Source of the DNA: Lasioglossum baleicum
Taxonomy: Eukaryota; Arthropoda; Insecta; Hymenoptera; Halictidae
Reading direction: 5' to 3'
NCBI RefSeq assembly: GCF_051020765.1
Contig: NC_134942.1
Coordinates: 1,922,001 to 1,986,000, forward strand
DNA: 64,000 bases
Shown: one piece after another, positions 36,301 through 46,688 of the stretch
Numbering within the stretch: position 1 is the first letter of the stretch
Layout of the letters: every line of letters begins with the position of its first letter
Notes under the pieces: generated by a model
The model's database searches: none
Told to the model about the DNA's origin: nothing
What the model saw: only the letters and a program-made list of their open reading frames with translations
Position numbers and translations under genes: made by a program

Positions 36301-37297
36301 GAATGATGACAGAGTTATTATGGTAGTATATGTAGACGATTTAATTTTGGCATCAAAAAAACTCGAGAAAATTAATATAATTAAATCAAAAATTAAATCA
36401 GCGTTCAAAATAGTAGATCTTGGCCAAATTAAAAATATTCTTGGAATAAACGTGCAACGGGAAGGTGCAACCGGAGGGATACGTCTTTCACAAAAGAAAT
36501 ATATAAAAGAATTGATCGAAAAATTCAACATGGAACATGCGAAAGGTGTATCAACTCCGATTGAATCAAATCTAAAAATTACGAAAGAAATGTGTCCTAC
36601 AACGGAAGATGAAAAACGCGAAATGGAAAATCGACCGTATAGGGAATTGGTCGGTTGTTTGATTTATCTGGCTAATGCCACAAGGCCAGATATAGCGTTC
36701 GCGGCAAATACATTAAGTCGTTTTTGTAGCAATCCGGGTAAACAACATTGGTTAATTGCGAAGCGAATTTTGAGGTATTTAAAGGTTACGTCTAATTACA
36801 CTTTAAATTACGATAAAAATAAAGAAAGCCTCAGGGGTTACACAGACTCAGACTGGGGAGGAGATGGTGATGACCGTAGATCTTGTTCGGGTTGCGTTTT
36901 AACGTTAGCGGGAAGTCCGATTAGCTGGAAGTCAAAAAGACAAAATTCGGTTGCCTTATCCACTATGGAAGCTGAATATGTAGCACTTTCAGAAACCACA
37001 CGAGAAATAATTTACATTAGACGATTGTTGTGCCATATGGGCTTTGATAAATATGTAAAATCTCCTTTAACTATATTTTGCGACAATCAAAGCGCAATAG
37101 AATTATCAAAGAATGCTAAGTTCCATAAGCGTAGCAAGCATATTGATATAAAGTATCATTTCACTCGGGAACTAGTAGAAAAAGGGGATATTACTATTAA
37201 GTATTTGCAAACGGATCGTATGCTTGCTGATATGTTAACTAAGTCCTTGAGTAAATGCAAACACGAGCAATGTATAAAAATGTTAAATTTAAGTTAG
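33362..37297 (+). pseudogene. Copia 1 gag-pol body, one in-frame stop
   Basis: The frame resumes here after the BEL insertion (GLANIEKLTAENYDLW). In order: UBN2-type Gag; zinc knuckle CFNCGKIGHASRYC (about 34,050); protease with WYIDSGATRHM (about 34,180); gag-pre-integrase region (KWHQRYGHLN); integrase with HSDICGP, RTDNGREY and NGVAERANR; reverse transcriptase with VYVDDL (about 36,330); RNase H with YTDSDWGG, STMEAEY and KHIDIKYHF. A TGA at 35,786-35,788 interrupts the frame between integrase and reverse transcriptase. The same phase continues open on both sides, so it is a single nonsense change and not a frameshift. Total length including the five detached codons is about 1,317 codons, close to the roughly 1,400 of Drosophila copia. 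The BEL insertion and the stop make this copy inactive. Confidence 0.95.
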
Positions 37298-37356
37298 ATG
37301 GTATTTGTGTTTGTGTAAGCAAGTTAATTGACACTTGCGTTTCGGCACATGTCGAT

Positions 37357-37364
37357 AGGAGGAG
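37357..37364 (+). promoter_or_regulatory. Copia 1 polypurine tract
   Basis: AGGAGGAG directly abuts the 3' LTR. Confidence 0.85.
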
Positions 37365-37627
37365 TGTAAGAAAATGTTAGACAATACGTGCTATGCACGT
37401 GTTCTATTTTATCGACATGTACCTATCTATGCGTATTACATTAGAGTGTGTGTGTGGCGCGCTTGTTGTTTCTTTTTTTTTGTCGAGATGATTTGCAGTC
37501 TCCTGCAGTCTCCTTTACGCCGCCATGTGAAACGCATGTATACTACATTTTATATTATAACTTAAATATATTTAATCAAGTTGTGTGATAATAAAGTTTA
37601 GTATTTATTATCCCGAATCTTCTGTCA
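37365..37627 (+). mobile_element. Copia element 1, 3' LTR
   Basis: 263 bp, TG...CA, near-identical to the 5' LTR (one base change and one extra T). Followed by GTCCG (37,628-37,632), completing the target duplication of the Copia insertion. Confidence 0.96.
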
Positions 37628-37632
37628 GTCCG

Positions 37633-37913
37633 GTATGTATAAATATTTTACCGGGATTAAGTCCCTAATTTCACACAGTGAATTAAAGTTTCAAAGCGAA
37701 ATGTTCAGCGCTGTACGAAGCATTAACGACATTAGATTCGAGACTAAAAGACTTGAATTTTTGGAGATGTTATGACATTTCGACGAACATTGCGCCGGAC
37801 GGCGCACACGGTTTTCGCCGACATTTCACCGACTCCAGATTTGACCGGCAACAAATTTGATCGAATTGATTCAATCGATTGATGAAGTTAATCGCCATAC
37901 GGTCTATCCATAA
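37633..37913. other. Unassigned spacer between Copia 1 and right arm
   Basis: I see no gene or element end. This and 25,194-26,813 together are the original spacer into which Copia inserted. Confidence 0.45.
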
Positions 37914-37980
37914 GTCACCAACTCCTCAAATCACTCGCCGATGTCGAGCCGCTCTCGAGCCGCCCGATGTGTAACGGATA

Positions 37981-38177
37981 GACTTGGGATCTGTATGCAT
38001 TTATAGCAAAATTGAGTAGATGAAATTGATAGTTGTTGGAAAATTTTTAAAATTGAAAATGTCAATATATGATTTCTCCTTTATTAAAATCATTAAGGAA
38101 AGGGATGACATTCTTTTGAGTTTCTATTTCTTGTAATCAACGCTGACGTTTTTTATTTTGCATAAAGACCCGCTGTC
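37981..38177. mobile_element. 197-bp TA-flanked MITE, right-arm copy
   Basis: Mirror of 24,660-24,856, same length and ends. Confidence 0.78.
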
Positions 38178-39029
38178 TATCCGTAACACATCGGGCGGGT
38201 GGCCCGAACGTGGTCGACCTCGTCGGGCGCGTTCGGACAGAAGAGGACAATAAAAACTCGCTCTCTTTTGTGGCAGCTAATTTCCTACATTTGCCACAAG
38301 ATGGACAGATAGTCAAAGAAAGACCTTTCTCGCTGCTACCTGATCCGTCACCGATCTCTATATATACAGTCTTAAACCACCTTCCGATATCGCAGCGTCT
38401 CGGGCAGGGCCCGCCTTACTGATGAGTCCTCTAGCGGTTCAGGACTGGTCGGTCAGAGCTGTGACACACCTTTTTTGGCCATTCCGTCGCGATCCAGGCG
38501 GCGACCCTTGCAGCGACCCGTGCAGCTATTGGGTCGCTGCAAGGGTCGCTGCACGGGTCGCCGCAAGTTTCTGTGTTAAAGTCGAATAACTTTCGATAGA
38601 AAAGAGATAGAACGATGAATTTTTTTTTAAATTAAAGCACTAACTTTGCATAATATGCGGAAAGTAGGGAAATGATGGTACGAACGTTTTTTAACCTTGA
38701 CAAAATTCGATAAACCTGCACAATTTCAATAAAACTTTTTTGCAACATGCTGTACATCATTTCCCATAGATTCTTCCACGCTTATTTCAAATCTGGTCTC
38801 AGAATTTGTCTACCACCTCAGGATTTTCCAAAAAATCGAATTTTTTGTCAACGAAACAAATGAAATCATATTTTCGTTGAAATCCGATTGAGCTACACTT
38901 TTTTTTGGTGGTTTTATTAGGAAAGGATTGGGCTATTGCAAAATTATTTTTTTAACCTCGACCATCAACTGTATGGAGTCGAAAAATTTAAACTAATTCG
39001 TTTTTTACGTCTTTTTCGATGAGCCGTCA

Positions 39030-40179
39030 CACAGTGGTCTGGATTGGAAAATCGTGTGCCTTTCTGCCCAAAAACGAACTTTCTCGTATCGATATCTATA
39101 AACATTGCTTCCCAAATGTTCACAGACCTCGGAAATGAAGAAAATAGTACAATTTAATAAATATAATAGTTGCAATAAACATTGAAAATAGGACATTTTA
39201 AGAGGAGGATTTTTCACGAGAAAAATTGCTTCTCTGTGATGCGGTGCCCTGACGTTCCTATTTAATATTATCTCTCGCTTTTTTTTTTATATTGAAGAGC
39301 AGACTTTTGTGTTAAAAATCATATCTTTCTATTATTTATTAACGTAAATACTCTATTTATATAATAATGCTCAATGCCGTTAGAAAAATTTGTGAAGTTC
39401 TTTCCATTTAAGATGGTATATCTTTAAAGTTTAGCCGAGTTTAGCTTTCTAATTAATTGGAATATTTTTAGTACACCTTCCTTCTAAATAATCATGAAAA
39501 AATTAATTCCGCCCCTCTCCGCCCGCTCAAATTATTATTGTTTAAAGCCATTAAAGTTGGTAATAGAATGTTTGCGAGGTATATTGTTGGTACAAATTAT
39601 TATCAGATGACTTCACATAGCGAAAAATGTAAGATTTTAGTGTTAAATATTGCATCCGAGGTAATTCTTTAGTATTAAAATATAATAGAAGTTTTTCAAT
39701 TCTGTTTCGTTCTGATATTTCGCTCACCTCTAGTAAAATAAAGATATAAGGTAGTAGGCTCGTTTCGTTTTTTAATCATTATAAATTATTATAAAAAATA
39801 TCTTTGACACGCTTGTAATGCGTTTTTACCTTTACGGTAATTTTTTTTGTGTATGTTGATTGCAACAAGACTTCTCAAATTTATATTTTACGTATTCCAT
39901 AAAACGTTACACATGTGTGAAACATAAATATAAAAAATACATATTTAGAAAGTAAAAAATAGTATGTACGATTATATTCCAAAAATTTTTTTTTAAATCA
40001 AAAATATCAATGAAAATTTATAAAAAATTATTGTTTAACAAATGCAAAAAATATTTAATTACCTATAGTTAAAAATGACTATTTTTTAAATATTTTTAGT
40101 GAAAATTTCATTGCAGTATCTCTACTGGTTCAAAAGTTATAACAAAATGGCACACGATTTTCCAATCCAGACCACTGTG
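39030..40179. mobile_element. Transib-like non-autonomous element, right-arm copy
   Basis: Mirror of 22,658-23,807, also 1,150 bp. CACAGTGG ends are flanked by CGTCA on both sides. No transposase frame. Confidence 0.68.
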
Positions 40180-40870
40180 CGTCAGTGATTTAAATTTTGA
40201 ACAAAATATGTTTATATTCCTTGGAGTTTCCACTGTAAAATGAGCCCTTCAAAAGAAATGGAGATATAAAAATTGGCGTCACAAGGAGCTGGCAACGGAC
40301 GCTGTATACGACTAAATAACCCCATTTACACCTCGAGAATAATATTAGCAACCAGTCTTGACCAACGATGCCTTTTTAAGTGAAAGGTAACAACCCTGGA
40401 ACAGACATTTTCTGACGTAAGGATCGACAGCGTCGGTCCTGAAATTACATATTTCATTCACGTAGTGAAAAAACATTTTAGATTTGTCTATGTCCAACAA
40501 GTGATCCAATACACTGCCTCGTAAGTACGAGCGATAGCGGAACAGCAGTGGGTTAGGATACGATACCGTTACCGCCCACTACATACTACGCAATTGTAGG
40601 GGATGGCGGCAAGACGCCAACACGCATGGATTCGAACTGGTGACATTGTACTTGGTGTAAGCCTGAGGAGAAGGTTCCCAGGCAGGATTACGGTGACGTG
40701 TCTAGGTGCGAATGCGCGGACGATTGGATCAGAGTGGAGGAGGCAGGACCAGGGGGTGTAAGCTGAAATGGAAATAGTTGGTCCAGTATATGTAGTTCGA
40801 CCCTAGTACTGAGGTGGCGTTGGTGTCGCTGCAGTTTTTGCGATACATATACCAAAATTTTCAATGCTTT

Positions 40871-40954
40871 TATAAGATCGTCGGTGGGCCAATCAGCTAA
40901 AGAGTTGGACTACCAAGCGGTAGACCGAGGTTCGAATCCTGTTTTGCTAAACAG
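40871..40954 (+). ncRNA. tRNA-like pol III promoter (SINE-type), right-arm copy
   Basis: Mirror of 21,883-21,965. B-box GGTTCGAATCC at 40,929-40,939. The sequence after the B-box differs from the left copy (TGTTTTGCTAAACAG against TGTTGGGGTAAACAG), a rare divergent spot in the arms. A run of T follows. Confidence 0.35.
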
Positions 40955-41279
40955 TTTTTTTTACAACCGTCTACCGCTTTATATCTATATATACTGCCAT
41001 TAGTTCGGCCCTACTACTGAGGTGGCGCTGAAATACTGGCCACTTCTTTAACACGGCAGCTTGCATCCCCTGGGCAGGACTCGTTTCACACGCATTTTCG
41101 GCTGTATTGAAATACTTATTACAGCGGTCACACATACTACGCAGCGTGCCCCATCGAAGTCAACACATTGAGACTACGGGCGCGCGTTTCATTGGTAAAT
41201 GTTTCTTTGTATGAAAATGATGAGATTGATTTTATTTAGACTTTATGCAGCTCTCCTATTGTAATATGTTAATGTATTA

Positions 41280-41461
41280 GCTCGTTCGGAAAGTCATTTC
41301 GTTTTCTCCTTTGCTGAAGAAATAACATTCAATTTGATTTCTATTTCTTGCAATCGATGTAGTCAATTTCTACTTTGCAGAAAGATTCGCAGTCTAGTAA
41401 TGACAAACGGAAGCATTGCCATCCCTACACGATAAACGAAATTACTTTCGGAACGACCTGA
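41280..41461. mobile_element. Mariner-type MITE, right-arm copy
   Basis: Mirror of 20,606-20,787, flanked by TA. Confidence 0.7.
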
Positions 41462-41734
41462 TAGTATGTAGTATGTAATTTAAATAAAAATATTAATTTT
41501 GTCAGTAAAAAGAAAGACTGCTGCTGCTACACATTTGTATAATAGACATTTACTTTAGCGACATCTACCACATAGCACGTCCTACATTAATGCGACCTGG
41601 CGCGACCGTGTTGCCCTCTTACGGCGAGGCAAAATCGAGCCCCGTTCTCCGTGCAGTGGCGCGGCAGCAGGGATCCAAAACGCGACATAGCTGCGGCGCA
41701 GTACAGCTGCAGAACGGAGCAGTTGGTTGTCTGG

Positions 41735-43376
41735 GTAGTTGTTTTATCGAATACGTAAATTTGGTTGAGAATAAATTTAATAAAAGGGTAAAGAAACTGC
41801 AATGTGATAATGGCAGAGAATACTTGAATCAAGAAGTTTTTAACTTTATTAAATATAAAGGTATTGAATTATTACCATGCCCACCCTACGTCCACGAATT
41901 AAATGGAGTAGCGGAGCGGTATAATAGATCAGCTATGGACATTGGTAGGTGCTTGATGAGGGAAGCTAAAATACATAGGAGGTATTGGCCAGAAATAATG
42001 GCAACAGTAGCATATTTGAAAAACCGTACTATAGCGAATACAGTGGAGAATAAAACTCCTTACGAAATATTTTTTGGTAAAAAACCCAATGTTAAACACC
42101 TAAAAATTTATGGCAGTCGAGTTTTCGTTAGGGTTCCGGAAGCATCCAGAAAAACTAAATGGGATGACAAAGCTACACTGGGCGTATTAGTAGGCTATGT
42201 TGAAAATGGTTATAGAGTCTTAATTAATAATAGGGTAGTTAATGCTAGACATGTCAAAGTAGTTGAGGAAGATACAAAACTAATCTGCCTAGAGGGAGTT
42301 GATGACCAAAAGGATAGAGATCCTGAAATAAACGAAGATAAAGAAATAGAGATAGACGACAATGAATTTGATAGAAATAAAGAGATAGAAGTAGATAGAA
42401 ATAAAGAGATAGAAGTAGATAGAAATAAAACCACTATTGATAATGTAGCGAGTGATAGTGAGGAAATGGATAACGATAAAACAAATGAGAAAGATTTGAA
42501 TAACTCACAAAATGAAGATCAAGAGAATCTAATAACAAAAAGGACATCAACCAGAAAGAAGAGCTCAATAAGCAGATATGGTAATCCAGTATCACACGTT
42601 GTCTATGTAAACTATGTAAATGCAAATACACCAAGTACATTTGAGGAGGCGATGAATTCTAACGAATCGAAAGAATGGCAGATTGCGATGAATTCTGAAA
42701 TAGAAAGCCTACGAAAAAATAACACATGGCAAATCGTAGAAAAGCCAAAAGATAAAAAGATTATAGATGTCAAGTGGATTTTCAAAAAGAAAAACAATAA
42801 CACTTATAAAGCTAGGTTAGTGGTTAGAGGCTTTCAACAGCAGGAACATGTTGAGAACGTCTACTCACCAGTAGGTAAAATGCAAACGTTGAAAATTTTA
42901 TTGTCATACAGCTGTAAAAATAACCTGTTTATAGAACAAATGGATGTCGAGACGGCCTTTCTAAATGGTCGCGTAAAATCAGAAGTGTATATTAATGAGC
43001 CAAAAGGTTATGAAACTGGTGAAAATCGGGTTTGTAAATTACAGAAAGCACTTTATGGTCTCAGAGAAAGCCCAAGGGCTTGGTACGATTGCTTCAACAA
43101 ATTTGTAGAAAAACTCAATTTCGTAAGAAGCAATTATGATCACTGTCTATACGTGAATAGTACAGGCAAAGATTCGATATACATATTAGTCTTTGTGGAT
43201 GATCTTTTGATTTGTTGTAAAGACAAAACGAAAATAAATGAAGTAAAAACAAGTCTAATGAAAAGGTTTGTAATGAAGGATTTGGGTAAAATTGAAAGTT
43301 ATATTGGTATTGATATCCACTATAATGATCAAAGAAATATAATGACCTTAAGTCAGACAAAATATATCCAATCATT
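41735..43376 (+). pseudogene. Copia element 2, integrase to reverse transcriptase fragment
   Basis: A Copia-type pol fragment that begins inside integrase (LQCDNGREYL, NGVAERYNRS) exactly where the right arm of the inverted repeat ends. It continues through a linker with a 24-bp tandem repeat (about 42,368-42,430, DRNKEIEV) into reverse transcriptase (VKWIFKKK, MDVETAFLNG, LVFVDDLLI). It stops after LSQTKYIQS at 43,376, where foreign sequence begins. The first catalytic aspartate of integrase, protease, Gag and the 5' LTR are missing. The open frame starting at 41,590 includes about 48 codons of inverted-repeat sequence that are not Copia. The element differs clearly from Copia 1 (FVDD instead of YVDD) and is a separate family. 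Confidence 0.9.
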
Positions 43377-43625
43377 CCCAGACAACCAAGTGGGTCGAAG
43401 CCACAAATGCGCGTGTGGGCTCGTAGTGTTCCCCTGGACACAATCTTGTCACATGATGTCGTTGCCACAATCCGGGATATCGTGCCCAGATTAACGATCG
43501 GGCCGTTGTAAGATGGCAGCACATAGCCGCATTAACTCTTCCTTTTTACTTATTTTGTACGCATTCGAGGCGGGAAAATTAAATGATAGATTTTATTTAT
43601 TGTAGTATTTGTAGTAGTTTTCCTA

Positions 43626-43702
43626 GACTGCGGATCTTTATGCAAAATAAAAATTGTCTGCATCGATTGCAAGAGATAGAAACTAAATTGAATGTTACTT
43701 TT
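43626..43702. mobile_element. 197-bp MITE, 5' half only
   Basis: Matches the first roughly 75 bp of the MITE family after a TA (CTAGACTGCGGATCTTTATG), then diverges. Truncated. Confidence 0.65.
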
Positions 43703-44432
43703 TTATGCAAAAAAAAAATTCTCGTCATATAAAAGCTACATTTATTTTATAATGCTCACATAAATATTCATTAGAAACGAATCAAATTTTATTTCATTTA
43801 AAAAGAAAGGCGTGACAATCTTATTTATTAGCACAGCACAGTCGCACTAATGTGCCGAATGCCGTGAGTTATACAGGGCACTCTCTTCCTTTTTGTTATC
43901 TCTTCCTTATGTTACTTCTTCCCCCCTCGCCGTTCCATTATCTTTACAGTTACATTAAGAGTAAACCTACACATAAATCAATAAACTAGTAAGGTATTTT
44001 TTGTATTAAATATACTATAAACGAGAGACTAACATTAAAAAATACAAAAATAATTTATACAGAATAAATATACTAATAAATAATAAATAACAATAGTATA
44101 ACATTTAATAAAATATTACATTTAAGTAAGCTGACATAATTGCGCGCTTATAGCCACGCGCCGTTTCACCGCAGCGCGCCGCGCCGTATCCCGACGAACG
44201 ACCGCGCTAGTGGAAGAGCACCACTGGCGTCAACGCATGTCGGGCGAAGATATTTTGCTTTCTGGTTCGGTAAAAACGTCGACCATGCAAACTTCACAGG
44301 GGGGTTTCTCAAGATAAAAGTCTGCTCTTTCGCGTGGTATACTTCAATTTTTCGCTGGACCCTTATTTTTTGAGATAAATTCGAAAATATCCGCAAAAAT
44401 TGGTGCAAAAGTGGTGCATCTCCGTCTTTAAT

Positions 44433-44508
44433 CATTGTTTAAACATGTTTAAACAATCATAATGTATTAATATTGGATATCACTGTATTCAGGAAAGTCT
44501 ACAGAATC
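44433..44508. repeat. 76-bp dispersed repeat with GTTTAAAC palindrome, copy 2
   Basis: Same as 26,493-26,568 with a few substitutions. Begins CATTGTTTAAACATG. Confidence 0.85.
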
Positions 44509-44719
44509 GTTTGCTGTAAACAACAATTCAATATCTTTTATAATAACATCACAATATTTGTTTAAAGTTGAAAAATATGTTTTTTTTTCAAAGCCATGAT
44601 TTTCAAAAACTGGACGTATAGGAAAAAAATTAAAACCAGGTTCGGAATCAGCGCAAAAAACTCTATAAGAAGGACCCAACAGTATATTGAAATCACAAAA
44701 AAAGTTGAAATTTGTTGGA

Positions 44720-45289
44720 CAGTGTTATTTAAGTCGCTATCAAAGTTGTTACGACGGAACGCATTTTAAATATGCACTGCGGATCTTAAAATATCTATAC
44801 AGAACAAAAGATCTGAATCTAACTTACTATGATAATTTAAAAAATGAAACATTGGATTGTATGGTCGATTCTGACTATGCAGGCGATAATGTAGATAGAA
44901 AGTCTACGACAGGCTTTATAATTAGATTATATGGAAACTTAATTTTCTGGAGAACTCACAAACAAAATACAGTAACCAAATGTTCAACTTTTGCAGAGTA
45001 TACCGCTATGTCGGAAGCGGTGACCGAAATACTGTTTGTTAGAAACTTGTTAACTGAATCTTTCAATGTGAAGTTCGATAAAGCAATAACCATGTATGAA
45101 GATAACTCAGGTGCGATTGCGATCGCAAAGTTTGGAAATTTTACTAATAAGAACTCTAAACACATCGAAGTACAATTTCACTATATTAATGAAAATTATG
45201 AAAATGGGACAATTGATATTGTAAAAATCGACTCACAATCAAATTTAGCGGATATGTTAACAAGAGCTTGGATAAAGCGAAATTTTTGA
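44720..45289 (+). pseudogene. Copia element 2, RNase H fragment
   Basis: The 3' part of the Copia 2 pol frame. It resumes near YLSRYQS, then LRILKYLYRTKDL, an RNase H domain (MVDSDYAGDNVDRKST, STFAEYTAMSEA, YEDNSGAIAIAKF, SKHIEVQFHYI) and the usual C-terminus (NLADMLTRAWIK) before the stop at 45,289. Segments between this and 43,376 that Copia elements normally have (end of reverse transcriptase, about 70-80 residues) are missing. Confidence 0.88.
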
Positions 45290-45459
45290 AAATGAGAAAA
45301 GCGTTGAGATTGATTTGAAGTAGTTAAGTTAAGAAATACGATTAACATGTAAAATTAGAACATAAGCTAATTAATGTAAGTTACTTTGAGAATAAGACTG
45401 AATGCGTAGTTGCGATCATTTTATGAATGTTTATAGAAAGTTCAAGATTATAGATTTAA

Positions 45460-46047
45460 GGGGGCCGTCTCCTAGCAGATGACGGTCGCGCGTGAACACT
45501 CACACACCGCTAGAGTACACTCACACACCGCTAGACCACGTATACGTACGCGAGAATTGCTAGGATCAGGGAAATGCGTTCTGATTTCTCGATAATGCAA
45601 AGACGGGGGTTTTTATTAGTCAAAATCGCTAGATAAAAGATCAATCTAGTGCGCTGTTTGCTTCAAAAGTCGTTCTTTTACGTTTCCGAGCAATGATTTT
45701 GCAATATTCGGCTGCATGTTGCCCGTCGCATGTTGCCCGTTAGATGGGGCTGCAGTCACGCCGGCGTACTAGCCTCTCCGACGGGCAACATGCAGCCGAA
45801 TATTGCAAAATCATTGCTCGGAAACGTAATAGAACGACTTTTGAAGCAAACAGCGCACTAGATTGATCTTTTATCTAGCGATTTTGACTAATAAAAACCC
45901 CCGTCTTTGCATTATCGAGAAATCAGAACGCATTTCCCTGATCCTAGCAATTCTCGCGTACGTATACGTGGTCTAGCGGTGTGTGAGTGTACTCTAGCGG
46001 TGTGTGAGTGTTCACGCGCGACCGTCATCTGCTAGGAGACGGCCCCC
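45460..46047. mobile_element. Near-perfect 588-bp palindromic element, TTAA-flanked
   Basis: Two 269-bp arms (45,460-45,728 and 45,779-46,047) are reverse complements with one mismatch that I found, around a 50-bp loop. The ends read GGGGGCCGTCTCC and both sides are flanked by TTAA (45,456-45,459 and 46,048-46,051). It interrupts Copia 2 between the end of pol and the polypurine tract. TTAA duplication is typical of piggyBac-type and a few other superfamilies. The ends do not let me choose. A transcript would fold into a long hairpin. Confidence 0.88.
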
Positions 46048-46049
46048 TT

Positions 46050-46058
46050 AAGGAGGCG
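46050..46058 (+). promoter_or_regulatory. Copia 2 polypurine tract
   Basis: AAGGAGGCG directly before the 3' LTR. Its first bases overlap the TTAA duplication of the palindromic element. Confidence 0.7.
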
Positions 46059-46299
46059 TGTTGAATGTAAGAGGTAAATATATATATCATGAATTTTCTA
46101 TGTTACCGATCTCCAATACTCGTGGCGCCATCCAGTGAGCAAAGATTACTCGTTCTCAAAAAATGCGTGATATAAAGAGTTGCGTAGAAGCGCGTGTGAG
46201 AAAAGAACGCACGATTGTTCGAAATGTTATACAAGAAAAGTTATATTGAGTTATATTGAGGTTCGTCTCTTTGACGACACAATCTTTTTCTGTTCAACA
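46059..46299 (+). mobile_element. Copia element 2, 3' LTR
   Basis: A 241-bp block beginning TGTTGAATG and ending CTGTTCAACA. The ends are inverted repeats (TGTTGAA/TTCAACA) as in LTRs. It follows the polypurine tract of Copia 2. No 5' LTR is present in the window, so the target duplication cannot be tested. Confidence 0.8.
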
Positions 46300-46688
46300 T
46301 AAAATGTATGTGTTCCTTCAAATATATCAAGTGTGTTTCACAAACCAAAACTTCTTAACCTAAAATTCCAACAATTATAAATAAAATTAATTGTAACATG
46401 TGGGAGTTTCAGTCGTGAAGCGAAGTATGAATGCTTACTATTTATATGTACAATTGAAAAAATCTTGAAATCTGTATGTATGTAGTACTGAGTTACATTC
46501 CAGTAAAATCAATAAATCATAATATATTTTAACACTGTTAACCCTCATACGCTCCTCAAAAATAGTTGCATAAAAGAGACTGGGATAATAAATTCACTCA
46601 TTTTTCTTCTACATGATAAATTGACAAATTATGTTTTATTTGTAACGTTACATTTTAAAGAAATACAACTCACAACATAGACATAAAT

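Larger units (their letters stand above)
37914..41734. repeat. Large inverted repeat, right arm
   Basis: Reverse complement of the left arm, 3,821 bp, lacking only the 770-bp block. The outer end TTGGTTGTCTGG abuts Copia element 2 in mid-pol. The inner end (GTCACCAACTCC) faces unassigned spacer, whereas the left arm ends at a hAT-type MITE. The differences I noticed against the left arm are single bases, such as in the tRNA-like segment and near 38,250. Confidence 0.92.
43377..44720. other. Foreign insertion splitting Copia 2
   Basis: About 1.34 kb replaces roughly the last part of reverse transcriptase. It begins CCCAGACAACCAA, the exact reverse complement of the 13 bases at 41,723-41,735 that end the right arm. 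Inside are half of the 197-bp MITE (from 43,626, AGACTGCGGATCTTTATGCA), AT-rich sequence, a GC-rich segment near 44,140-44,250 and the 76-bp GTTTAAAC repeat. No gene recognised. The right boundary is approximate. Confidence 0.7.

Noticed and set aside
40871..40954. Functional tRNA gene
   Set aside because: B-box is perfect but I cannot form acceptor and anticodon stems. Reported only as a tRNA-like promoter.
41590..41734. N-terminal extension of the Copia 2 frame
   Set aside because: These codons lie in the inverted-repeat arm and join Copia only by chance at a breakpoint.
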